A stretch of DNA of 64,000 bases, from the NCBI RefSeq assembly GCF_028679125.1, contig NZ_JAJRCG010000009.1:1-64000 (forward strand). Reading direction: 5' to 3'. Made by a program: the position numbers and the translations under genes. Shown here one piece after another: positions 39,780-48,754 of the stretch; the stretch's first letter is position 1; the number at the start of each line of letters is the position of its first letter. The notes beneath the pieces were generated by a model. The model made no database searches. It was not told where the DNA came from and was given only the letters and a program-made list of their open reading frames with translations. The stretch is from Methanoregula sp. Lineage in GTDB: Archaea; Halobacteriota; Methanomicrobia; Methanomicrobiales; Methanospirillaceae.

Positions 39780-40781
39780 TTATCCCACTTCACGACAGGG
39801 AATCAACCGAATTAAGTTATGAATTGCCCCTTCGGATAAGATCGGCTGTCTGGAAGTAATGTATGTGCACAGCCGGGAGGGGTAGACTATATCAATATAC
39901 TTATCAATTCTCTGGCCATGCTGGGCACCATGCATCGAAACGAGAACGCTTTGGACTCTTGGCATTTTCTCAAAAAAATAATGGCCTTTCATGTAGTACC
40001 AGAGTGCATAACTCGCTCTTCGAATTTGATGTTTCAAGTCATCTGCTTTTATTCCTATTTCAGAGGTTTTCCATTTTTTCGTTTCGATTAAAAAAATACC
40101 TGTGGGGCCTATGACGATATGGTCAATTTGACAAGTTTTGATATGCTCATTTCTTTCTCTCCAGTAAATGTACTTAGGAAAAGAGAGATTTACATCATTC
40201 AGTACATGATATTCATCAGGCAATTGGGCAAGAATGTTGATTACAGATTCTTCTCCCATTGCTCCAATCACAAACGAAGAATTATTTGAGAGAAAATTCT
40301 GTGTATCTGTGATATTCTTACAAGTATTTTTTATGACTTGTGGTTTATGCGCAATGTGATGATTTTTTTGTGATTTGGTATTATGCAGGTTTTTTCGGAT
40401 ATGTTTAAAAGGGCTATTAATTCTGTAGTTTCTCAACGATACCTCAATCCAATATTGAATTCTATATTTAAATTTCAGGAAAATACCATCAGCAATCTCG
40501 GCGTTTATTTGTATTTCGGAGATATGTGCATCCACCTCAACAGTTCGATATGAAAGACCTTCCATAAGCCGGCTTTCAAGTTTTTCCTCTTCTTCACTTA
40601 ATGAAATGATGATCTCATCTTCTTGTTTTGAAACAGTAAGTTCTGTATCAGCAAGAATTTTTTCATAATTCTTGTGAAAATGCATAACTTCTTCGAATGT
40701 AGTGAGTCTTTTTCCTGATATCGGTTTAGTTCCATTCAGTAAATATCGAGTACTTCCGGAAATTCCATGAATCTTAGCCAT
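39780..40781 (-). CDS. NERD (nuclease-related) domain protein
   Basis: GAMGEESVINILAQLPDEYHVLNDVNL...CQIDHIVIGPTGIFLIETKKWK. Confidence 0.85.
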   Translation of the reverse strand: MAKIHGISGSTRYLLNGTKPISGKRLTTFEEVMHFHKNYEKILADTELTVSKQEDEIIISLSEEEEKLESRLMEGLSYRTVEVDAHISEIQINAEIADGIFLKFKYRIQYWIEVSLRNYRINSPFKHIRKNLHNTKSQKNHHIAHKPQVIKNTCKNITDTQNFLSNNSSFVIGAMGEESVINILAQLPDEYHVLNDVNLSFPKYIYWRERNEHIKTCQIDHIVIGPTGIFLIETKKWKTSEIGIKADDLKHQIRRASYALWYYMKGHYFFEKMPRVQSVLVSMHGAQHGQRIDKYIDIVYPSRLCTYITSRQPILSEGAIHNLIRLIPCREVG

Positions 40782-41562
40782 TTGTTAATTCTCCCTCGGC
40801 AATGGTATCATGTAAAACTCTCGTTTTTGCGATACTATCGTGAATTGTCTCCTTTTCAGGTCTATTATTCATTAAAAATGCACTAATAATATTGATGAAT
40901 GGGATGAATTTTATGAAATTCCTTATCAGTGAATAAGAAAAAGCAATCCGATTGCCATTTGGATCGGTTACATGAAGATTCATGATTTTTTTTCCAGGTG
41001 TTGCACTGAAATGTGAGCTTTCCAACCAAGCAAAAATCATCCAACCTCCAATAAAAATGTAGAATACCAAGAAAAATCCAAAAATTGCATTAATAATTGA
41101 ATTTACCCCAAATATTACGCGTATGAGCATTCCGGGTATGAACAAGATAAATAATAAAATCCACCAGCATAATGCATCAATGATCCATGCCTTAAAACGA
41201 GCATCGAGTCCGGCATAGTGCATCTCTTTTAGCGTAGTAGATTCCTTAATGGAGGTTGCATTTATCGATGAGGGGGATTGGGGTAATTCTTGAACATTGA
41301 CAACATTTAAAATTTTTTTAGTTTCAACAGACCCTTTTTCCTTTATTCTTGTTATTTGCGTTTTACATTTTTCCGCCTCTTCAAATAATCCCATCTTGAT
41401 TAAAAGGAATGCTATGTGTGTCCATGCATCAAGATAATCAGGACTCAATTCAGTGGCGTGAGTAAAACATCGGATAGCATTAGTGTAATCCCGCTGTGTT
41501 TCATATTCTCTTCCAGCTTGATCCCATGCAATAGGATCATTGATGTTTTTTGGATCGGTCAT
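40774..41562 (-). CDS. RDD-family membrane protein with N-terminal TPR
   Basis: N-terminal TPR (AIRCFTHATELSPDYLDAWTHIAFLLIKMGLFEEAEKC), then AGLDARFKAWIIDALCWWILLFIL and TPGKKIMNLHVTDPNG. Confidence 0.75.
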   Translation of the reverse strand: MTDPKNINDPIAWDQAGREYETQRDYTNAIRCFTHATELSPDYLDAWTHIAFLLIKMGLFEEAEKCKTQITRIKEKGSVETKKILNVVNVQELPQSPSSINATSIKESTTLKEMHYAGLDARFKAWIIDALCWWILLFILFIPGMLIRVIFGVNSIINAIFGFFLVFYIFIGGWMIFAWLESSHFSATPGKKIMNLHVTDPNGNRIAFSYSLIRNFIKFIPFINIISAFLMNNRPEKETIHDSIAKTRVLHDTIAEGELTNG

Positions 41563-42221
41563 ATTTCAGAAACCTTTGGCTGTTGGTGTTTCACAATTCG
41601 GCCATTGTTGTATTCCCACCATTCATAGTTTGTACGTGATTCCTTGTTTGACATATCAATAAATTCTCTTTCGAATTCACTAATCCAATCACCATTTTCC
41701 CTCTGATTATCATCTCTAAAAACAATGCACCAATCTACTTTTTTTGCATAATTATGAGCATCAGCGTTAGTTATGAAAAAAGTGTTATGGGCTTTCCCAT
41801 AACTGATTGTATAAACTACAAAATGGGTATATCCTTCAAATTCCTCGTTTGCTTTTCTTCTCTTATGTGGTTCATGAAATTTTTCGGGATTTTGTGATGA
41901 GAAGTTCCATTCTTTCCGCACACCATAACGTCCGAGTCGATCATAGCCAAGGTCTAAATTGAAATTATTCAGATTTACTTCAAAAACCGCAACAGGTTCG
42001 TGGAATGAGGCTCGCTGTGCTTCTGTAAATGCTCTTTTTTTTGAACTAAATTCTTTGGTTGGGGGAGAGTCCCATCCACTCTCGCCCAAGTAAACCACAA
42101 CATACCCGATGCGGTTTTTGTAATATTGATTTTGTTTCTCTTCAATTGATTTGATGTCAGAATAATACTTTTTTTGACCATCTTTAAAATCGGAAAAAAA
42201 TTTTCTAATCCAATTGATCAT
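41559..42221 (-). CDS. Hypothetical protein of the AT-rich cassette
   Basis: Start MINWIRKFF at 42221; overlaps neighbours on both sides; no family recognised. Confidence 0.65.
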   Translation of the reverse strand: MINWIRKFFSDFKDGQKKYYSDIKSIEEKQNQYYKNRIGYVVVYLGESGWDSPPTKEFSSKKRAFTEAQRASFHEPVAVFEVNLNNFNLDLGYDRLGRYGVRKEWNFSSQNPEKFHEPHKRRKANEEFEGYTHFVVYTISYGKAHNTFFITNADAHNYAKKVDWCIVFRDDNQRENGDWISEFEREFIDMSNKESRTNYEWWEYNNGRIVKHQQPKVSEI

Positions 42222-42580
42222 GATTTCTCCCTGGTGCAATACATTTCTATAATTTTCTTCGTGTTATGCGATACGGGCAATGAGGAGCCTAAAGAATAAT
42301 AGCCAATTTGGGAGATCTCATGTCGTGGTTTCGGTATACCCTCTGCTTGTATTAAGAAAACTTTCGATTGATGAAAAGTAAAGAGATATTTTACTTCGTA
42401 TGCAATCAATCCGGTCTCTTCCCGTAACTCCCTAATCGCGGCTTCAATTCTTGATTCATTGTTTTTTGTCCCTCCCCCCGGAAGAAGAAATGGTGCAATG
42501 CCCTGACGCACAACAAGAATTCCCTTGGAAGTATCAACAATTGCAGTCCCCCTTCTCCGATCATAAGCTCCAGTCGTAAT
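42218..42580 (-). CDS. Nudix hydrolase (start uncertain)
   Basis: Nudix box GGGTKNNESRIEAAIRELREETGL; in-frame upstream residues TTGAYDRRRGTAIVDTSKGILVV precede the GTG at 42511 with no canonical start; candidate ATT at 42580 or ATA at 42583. Confidence 0.75.
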   Translation of the reverse strand: MTTGAYDRRRGTAIVDTSKGILVVRQGIAPFLLPGGGTKNNESRIEAAIRELREETGLIAYEVKYLFTFHQSKVFLIQAEGIPKPRHEISQIGYYSLGSSLPVSHNTKKIIEMYCTREKS

Positions 42581-42626
42581 TATTCACCCCGTTGGATTCG
42601 AATTATCACGATGAAAAGTGCGTTCT

Positions 42627-43400
42627 TCATTTTCTTAGTGGTTGGCTATCAATAGTCTGCATCTTCTGAATGGTATCCAAATCAAGAGCCAGGATTTGAT
42701 CGATGCTCACCGGTTTGTATCCCGTCAACTCTACACTTACATTGATGGTTTTATTCTCTCCATTGATGAACGGATATTTTCCCATACTGTTGTTGTGCTT
42801 GTGTCCGTGGATAATCCATTCAGACCAATCTTTTGGGATTCGATCAGGATCATGGGGATTATGCACAAGCAGAAAATCCCGGTTCCTGTAATTCAAAACG
42901 ACAGAATCATATGAATTGGGTGGGCGGGGCTCATCGTGAGATGGTCCGATAATAAATTGAATCGTTCCGTTGAGTTGAGCCAGCCAATAACTTATCGGGC
43001 GATGTTTCTTCCCCCACGCCATATCCCCTAAGAAAAAAACTGTTTCGTTATTCTTTATGATAGAGTTCCAGTTTTTTAATATTGTTTGATTCATCTGTTC
43101 GAGACTAGAAAAAGGTCGGTTACAATATTCAATGATATTCTTATGATCAAAATGAGTGTCCGAAACCAAGAAAAAAGAGGATTCCAGTTCAAATCTTGGA
43201 ATAGTTGCTTTGGTAAAAAATGATGGCGTGTCAGAATATTGTTTTGATAGATCTTCCGTTATGTGATATTGACGCGGATCCTTTGCTTCCTCACGGGTAA
43301 GCAAGCGTCTCTGGAAAAAATCATACTCTACGAGGATGCGACTGTTCTTGACAATAGTAATCCTGCTGATAAAAATACTCGGATGAATCGTAGTGTTCAT
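42627..43400 (-). CDS. Calcineurin-like metallophosphoesterase
   Basis: FFLVSDTHFDHKNIIEYCNRPF, VFFLGDMAWG, WIIHGHKHNNSM. Confidence 0.8.
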   Translation of the reverse strand: MNTTIHPSIFISRITIVKNSRILVEYDFFQRRLLTREEAKDPRQYHITEDLSKQYSDTPSFFTKATIPRFELESSFFLVSDTHFDHKNIIEYCNRPFSSLEQMNQTILKNWNSIIKNNETVFFLGDMAWGKKHRPISYWLAQLNGTIQFIIGPSHDEPRPPNSYDSVVLNYRNRDFLLVHNPHDPDRIPKDWSEWIIHGHKHNNSMGKYPFINGENKTINVSVELTGYKPVSIDQILALDLDTIQKMQTIDSQPLRK

Positions 43401-44292
43401 TTTTCACATATTCCTGAATTTTTTTGAATTTTAGTTCTGGTACATTCAGAGTAAGCGTTGAATGAAATACAAACTCTTCCTTGCCATCGAAATCAAAGGG
43501 TTTCAATTTGCAGAATATTTTCAGACGCTGGGAGAGATCAAACCTGAATTGTTTAAGGTTTTCACAAGGATTGATATCAAAATAAATAACTCGTTTTGGC
43601 TCTTCAAATGCACTGAATCCTTTGATTTGAAATTTCATTACAGGAGTTTTTGAGCAGAGATCTGTGAAAACGGAAATTAGCTGTTTCTCATTTGAAGTAC
43701 TTAGTCCCCCAGCAAGAGAAATATGAGGTACAAATCGGTATTGCTTAATTCCAAATTCATTGACTATTTCGTCTTCAAGTCCTTTGATCTTAGTTTTTAA
43801 TCTCCTGTCAACAATTCGGATTTCTATTAGGTAACTATCATTGCCACTCTTTGGAAAATAGAAATCAGGAATATGTTTTTTGAAGATGCTAGGTTTTGTT
43901 GGATGGCTTTGATGTTTCTCCGGAGTTTTCTTTTTTGATAGTGGGGATACAGTACGAAAAATACTGGAGAGTATAAATATTCCCGTACCAGCAAGCAAGC
44001 AATATTCAAGACCATTTACAATCCCGATTAATTGTAAAAGAGTTCTACTCATCCAAAATGCGATAGTCGATATGATTACCCAATAGACAAAATCACCATC
44101 GATCCTGAAGGTATTATGCCGCGTAACGGTTCGGACACTCTTTGCGATAATTGTTATGCCAAGGCCAGATCCAAGTGTAAATATTATTATATTCGGGATA
44201 GCGGCCAATAACAGACCCGAAAGAAATACTGATAACGAATGGACAAGTATCCAGAATATAGTCCATTCCACGGATAGAGATCTCGCTCTCAT
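43321..44292 (-). CDS. Membrane-anchored 2H phosphoesterase (2'-5' RNA ligase-like)
   Basis: Several N-terminal TM helices; two H-x-S/T motifs FVPHISLAGG and FVFHSTLTL about 95 aa apart. Confidence 0.75.
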   Translation of the reverse strand: MRARSLSVEWTIFWILVHSLSVFLSGLLLAAIPNIIIFTLGSGLGITIIAKSVRTVTRHNTFRIDGDFVYWVIISTIAFWMSRTLLQLIGIVNGLEYCLLAGTGIFILSSIFRTVSPLSKKKTPEKHQSHPTKPSIFKKHIPDFYFPKSGNDSYLIEIRIVDRRLKTKIKGLEDEIVNEFGIKQYRFVPHISLAGGLSTSNEKQLISVFTDLCSKTPVMKFQIKGFSAFEEPKRVIYFDINPCENLKQFRFDLSQRLKIFCKLKPFDFDGKEEFVFHSTLTLNVPELKFKKIQEYVKNEHYDSSEYFYQQDYYCQEQSHPRRV

Positions 44293-44474
44293 TAGTAGTT
44301 TTTGTTAATATTTATAATATTTAATGATAAAGAAATGATTTTTTCTGACTCTGCAATTCTTATTCCTCTCTCAACGTTCTTATCACTATCAATCCTCTAC
44401 TGATTCGCAAGAAATCAACAAAAATCAGCGTTGATTAGCATCAATATCCGCATCAATCTATGCTTATCAGCGGA

Positions 44475-44852
44475 TCATCCGACCTGATCAGCATCCAGAT
44501 CCCACTGATCCAGACGAGTCATCACCTGCTTTTGAAGGTAAAACTGCAGATCTCCGTCAGTTTGCTTTTTCAGATGATGCAACGTGCCTTTAGAGAATCC
44601 GCGTTTCTTCCACTCAACATAAGGGATGCTCAATATCTTTTTCCGGATATCATCCGCATCCTGACGGTTGATCGCATAATCCGGGTAGTATAGCAGAACA
44701 GTGAAAGTGATTTTACAAGAGTGGCATTTTTTCGAGATACCTATAACCCCGCATTCATCCCGCCGGGCCAAGTCTCTTCTGAAAATATTTTGGGTTTTAT
44801 GATACCGTTCAAGAATACCCGCACGACACAACGTACTGTGACAAGCATTCAA
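44475..44852 (-). pseudogene. Possible C-terminal remnant of a Cas1-like protein
   Basis: ILSIPYVEWKKRGFSKGTLHHLKKQ...LQKQVMTRLDQW resembles the C-terminal tail of archaeal Cas1 proteins; ORF too short for an intact Cas1. Confidence 0.35.
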
Positions 44853-44879
44853 ACGGCCCGGGTATCCGGATAACGATTA

Positions 44880-45155
44880 TCAGAAATCCCTGTATGCCTG
44901 TTTTCTGGACTCAATTTCAAGAACATGAATGATCAGGACATCATCATGAATTGAGAGCAGTGCTCGAACGTCTCTCCTTATCCGAAGAGAGTAGATCGGA
45001 TGGTTCGGATTTGACGCCATCATCTTTTTGATGAACCGGTAGGGATCTTCTCTGATAGCATGGATCAAACCAACAACATTCCGGGCAATCTCTTGCGGTA
45101 ATTTTTCCAGATCCCGGTCGGCAAGATGGGTGTACTTCACCCGGTACGGACTCAC
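44880..45155 (-). CDS. RelE/ParE-family toxin
   Basis: YRVKYTHLADRDLEKLPQEIARNVVGLI...NPIYSLRIRRDVRALLSIHDDVLIIHVLEIESRKQAYRDF-type fold signature. Confidence 0.85.
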   Translation of the reverse strand: MSPYRVKYTHLADRDLEKLPQEIARNVVGLIHAIREDPYRFIKKMMASNPNHPIYSLRIRRDVRALLSIHDDVLIIHVLEIESRKQAYRDF

Positions 45156-45388
45156 TCAACTTCGTATTTCTTCTTGATATCCTTTTCCGAAATCAGGTTC
45201 CCTTTTTTGATATCCTCAAGACCCTCTTCCAGACCTCTGATAGCATCCGCACTGAGTGGTTCATCATCAATGGAAAGATTCACCAGGCGCTCGATAACAT
45301 CGTTGTATGATTCCTTCGGGTTGCGCTTCAGGTTGTTCAACTGGGTTTTGAGATCTTCCCGGATATAAATTGAACTTGCGGCCTGCAT
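45152..45388 (-). CDS. Antitoxin of a RelBE-like pair
   Basis: SIYIREDLKTQLNNLKRNPKESYNDVIERLVN; 4-bp overlap with the toxin gene. Confidence 0.8.
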   Translation of the reverse strand: MQAASSIYIREDLKTQLNNLKRNPKESYNDVIERLVNLSIDDEPLSADAIRGLEEGLEDIKKGNLISEKDIKKKYEVE

Positions 45389-46007
45389 ATTGACACCAAT
45401 CGGTAACTATAGGTATTAAACCAGATCCCTTATTTTCCACCCTGTACTTCTCTCATAATTCCACCATGAATATCAGTAGTGAACGCTACCTGCCAAAACC
45501 TGAGTTAATAGTTGCAACAGTATCAGCATCGCAACCGATCTCCGGCAAAAAAATTTCAACCACCCCCTCACCCCCTGCTCATTTTTTTTCACGCAGGGTC
45601 TGGTTGATCAGCAAACCTTCTCCCGCCGGCAAATCAAAAATTTTGTAGCATGTACATGCATTTGGTAGCATAATTACCCGATTGTAGCCTCATCAACTTA
45701 CACCTCATGATCGCGATTGAAAATTTTTCAGCAGAGTCTGCTTGAAAAAAAGCTCTTAATATCCCACAATCCGAACAACTTGTGGGAACCCCGTACGCTT
45801 CTGAAATGTCCTTCGTGAATAGTGGATAGTCAGCAACCCGTAACCCCTTCCCATCACCGGACACTTCGAAGAACCGTATCAAAAGGAACGGATTTGAGTT
45901 TCTTTAAAATCACCCTGCATCAGAGCACAGAACCTCTGACGAATTCCGCTCTCTTGTAACAGAAATCTGTTGTCAGAGAAAAATGGTTCACGAAAAAAAG
46001 GACGGGT

Positions 46008-47540
46008 CTATACCAGCATAAAGGTGAAGAAGTAAAACACGATCATCGGGATGAAGAGCGCCAGGTAAACGCTGCGGTTCCATCTCCAGATGGCACCACC
46101 GTCCATGGTCGAGATGGGTATCAGGCTGTAGACTGCCGTGATAAGATTGATCACAAACCCGATCCCTCCGGCAATTGCCCAGAGGCCACCCAGCTGCACC
46201 ATGCCAAGGAAGATGATCATCAGGATGATGCTTACCACCGGCCCAGCAACCATCTCGATTCCTATCTCGCGGGTCTCGGCCTGTTCGGATTTTGCATCGC
46301 GGTTCACGAGATTGCGGTAGGGCTGGGCAAAGGCGCTCCCATAGAGCCATGCAGTCAGGAACATGATGATGGTTCCAAGACCCCAGAACCGGATATCTGC
46401 GTCACACCCGTGTTTTGTGGCAAAATACCGGTGGCCGAAATCGTGGAGCACGACGGAGACTGCACCGACTGCAATGTAGATAAGCACGACCTGCAGCGTC
46501 AGTTCGGCACGGTCTGCGAGGATATACGCGATTGCCACCATGAGAACCGCTGCCTCGACAATGATCACTTCACCTGGGGACAGGCCGAAGAAATGCCGCT
46601 CCATCTTCCGGGCTGCAATATTCCGGGCCTCGATCTCCTTCTCGCTGAGCTTCTCGACCGCATGTCCCCCGGCAAGATCCGCGAGGAACTTCGCAGCCTT
46701 CAACCCGATCTGGGAGAGCGTCCCGATATTAGCGAGCAGGATCTGGATGACGACAACCCCCATGCTTGTCAGCACCGCGGCAAGCGCCATGAACTGCGGC
46801 GGGATGAATGCGGCAGTAGGCAGGTTCTTCTCGGTGGTCCCCTTCGCTTCCTGGATCAGGCCGATGATTCCCCCCGGCTTCTCCTTCACCGGTTCAGCGG
46901 GGACGGTCACTGCAACCGGTACGGGGCTGCTGGCATTGATGTACGCGGTCTGCGACAGGGCGTTGCTGCCGAAATGATTGGACACGCTCAGCCGGACCGG
47001 GTATATTCCTGCCTGGGTGTAGGTATGCGAGGGATTCTGTTCGGCCGATGTGGCGCCATCGCCAAAGTCCCAGAGCCAGGTGTCCGGCTTGTTCGTTGAG
47101 CTGTCCGTGAACGAAACAGTCAGGGGGATTGTGCCATCGCGCGGCGTGGCGGTGAAATCCGCTACCGGGGGACTGCCGGCACCGATGTATGCAGGCACGG
47201 TTTTGGTATTCGAGCCGTACTGGTTCGTGACCGTCAGGCTGACCGTGTATTCCCCGTCGTTGCGGTACGTGTGCGTGGGATTCTGTTCAGCAGACCCGGA
47301 CCCGTCACCGAAATCCCACTGGTAGGACATCGGGGCGTATCCCCGCGAGGTATCCGCAAAACTCACCGTGAACGGGGCATGTCCGTATCGGATGCTGGTA
47401 AAAAAATCCGCTACCGGCGGATTGGTTACCGTGATATACCCCGGGCCGGTTTCATTGCCCGTGCCTGCGCCCACGGGAACCGGCAGGAGAAGTATGCCGG
47501 TGGCAATAAGGAGCAGGAAGATCTGTGCGAGGCGTTTCAT
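46008..47540 (-). CDS. PKD-domain protein fused to an M50-like (site-2 protease) membrane domain
   Basis: Two PKD domains (YQWDFGDGSGSAEQNPTHTY; WLWDFGDGATSAEQNPSHTY), then multi-TM region with VVLHDFGHRYFA and ISTMDGG. Confidence 0.8.
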   Translation of the reverse strand: MKRLAQIFLLLIATGILLLPVPVGAGTGNETGPGYITVTNPPVADFFTSIRYGHAPFTVSFADTSRGYAPMSYQWDFGDGSGSAEQNPTHTYRNDGEYTVSLTVTNQYGSNTKTVPAYIGAGSPPVADFTATPRDGTIPLTVSFTDSSTNKPDTWLWDFGDGATSAEQNPSHTYTQAGIYPVRLSVSNHFGSNALSQTAYINASSPVPVAVTVPAEPVKEKPGGIIGLIQEAKGTTEKNLPTAAFIPPQFMALAAVLTSMGVVVIQILLANIGTLSQIGLKAAKFLADLAGGHAVEKLSEKEIEARNIAARKMERHFFGLSPGEVIIVEAAVLMVAIAYILADRAELTLQVVLIYIAVGAVSVVLHDFGHRYFATKHGCDADIRFWGLGTIIMFLTAWLYGSAFAQPYRNLVNRDAKSEQAETREIGIEMVAGPVVSIILMIIFLGMVQLGGLWAIAGGIGFVINLITAVYSLIPISTMDGGAIWRWNRSVYLALFIPMIVFYFFTFMLV

Positions 47541-47670
47541 GGTTCACCCGGGAACGAGGCCTGCATGAGAAGTATGCAGGGTGCGTTCCCATTGTACCTG
47601 TTCTGGTTTCCTCTCCCGCTTCTTAAAGAAATGGGTACCATGATGGCATGCATCTCCGTTCGTCCCCCGT

Positions 47671-48675
47671 TCAGGTGATGAGGATGCCCTCTTTCCTGAA
47701 CCGCTCAACTATCTGGACATTCATGTAATCCTGGATGATGCTGTTGTACAGGAAACCGGAAGCAAAGACGGTCACCATAAAGGACATGCCCGTCTTGTCG
47801 ATCTTCATGAGATAGATTGTCGGGTGCGGTGTGGCTGCGATCACATCGGTCCTTGTCTTCACCGCTTCATCACAGATCTCCGAAAGAATCCGTTTGATGT
47901 GGGCGATATCTTCCGTATATGCTATGGTTACCGGGATCTGGATCCGGACCTGGGGATTGGGCAGCGAATAATTGTGCACCACGCTGGTTGCGATCTTCGT
48001 GTTGGGAATGGTGACGATATCGGAATCGAGCGTGATGATCCGGGTACTCCGTGGCCCGATATGGATCACATCGCCCAGCACATCGTTGATAAGGACGCGG
48101 TCACCGGTCTTGAACGGCTGGTCGGTGACAATGACTGCACCGCCAAAAAAGTTGGAGAAGAGATCCTGTGCAGCCAGCGCAATGGCGATACCGACCACTC
48201 CCGCCCCGGCAATGAGCGGTGTGACATTGATGTTGTAGATGGTAAGGATGTAGAGAAGCCCCATGAACCATATGATGTATTTGCCGATCTGCTGGAGGAC
48301 CTCGACGATCCTGTCATCGAGATCGGTATCGGTTGATTCGGCCAGTGCCTTGCCGTAGATCCGGAGGAACTCATCAAGGAATGTGGCAACAATCCATGTC
48401 CCGACAATGATGTATGCCGAAGTCAGGATGTTGGCATCGGAGAGCCACAGGTACTGGGGGTAGAGGTCAATAAGGTGGCGGATCGCAAAGAAGAACGGAA
48501 TGAAAAATGCCAGGATGGTAAGGGGCGCTCCCAGCGAGTGCACCACCAGGTCATCGATCATCGTTTCTGTTTTCTCGGCCTGTTTCTTGAGAAAGGCAAA
48601 GACAAAATGGACAACAACGGCGGCGACAATGCCCGCCGCAAGGAACATGAGGGTATCGGAAATTGCTGTCTCCAT
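47671..48675 (-). CDS. Small-conductance mechanosensitive channel (MscS family)
   Basis: AGAGVVGIAIALAAQDLFSNFFGGAVIVTDQPFKTGDRVLI. Confidence 0.95.
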   Translation of the reverse strand: METAISDTLMFLAAGIVAAVVVHFVFAFLKKQAEKTETMIDDLVVHSLGAPLTILAFFIPFFFAIRHLIDLYPQYLWLSDANILTSAYIIVGTWIVATFLDEFLRIYGKALAESTDTDLDDRIVEVLQQIGKYIIWFMGLLYILTIYNINVTPLIAGAGVVGIAIALAAQDLFSNFFGGAVIVTDQPFKTGDRVLINDVLGDVIHIGPRSTRIITLDSDIVTIPNTKIATSVVHNYSLPNPQVRIQIPVTIAYTEDIAHIKRILSEICDEAVKTRTDVIAATPHPTIYLMKIDKTGMSFMVTVFASGFLYNSIIQDYMNVQIVERFRKEGILIT

Positions 48676-48754
48676 GTGGGATCAGTATCTGCTGTGCAGG
48701 TTCATGAAGATACAGTATAACCGGCCAGGAACCGGGAAAAAAAGAACGAGAGTA

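Noticed and set aside
44390-44520. Repetitive GATTAGCATCAATATCCGCATCAATC-like stretch as a mini CRISPR array
   Set aside because: Short, imperfect and irregularly spaced similarities without constant repeats and unique spacers.
39661-46000. Direct repeat of the tRNA-Leu 3' end as an attR site
   Set aside because: I looked for TTCGAATCCCACCCCTCGCA downstream and found no convincing copy by eye; no integrase gene was seen either, so integration is only inferred.
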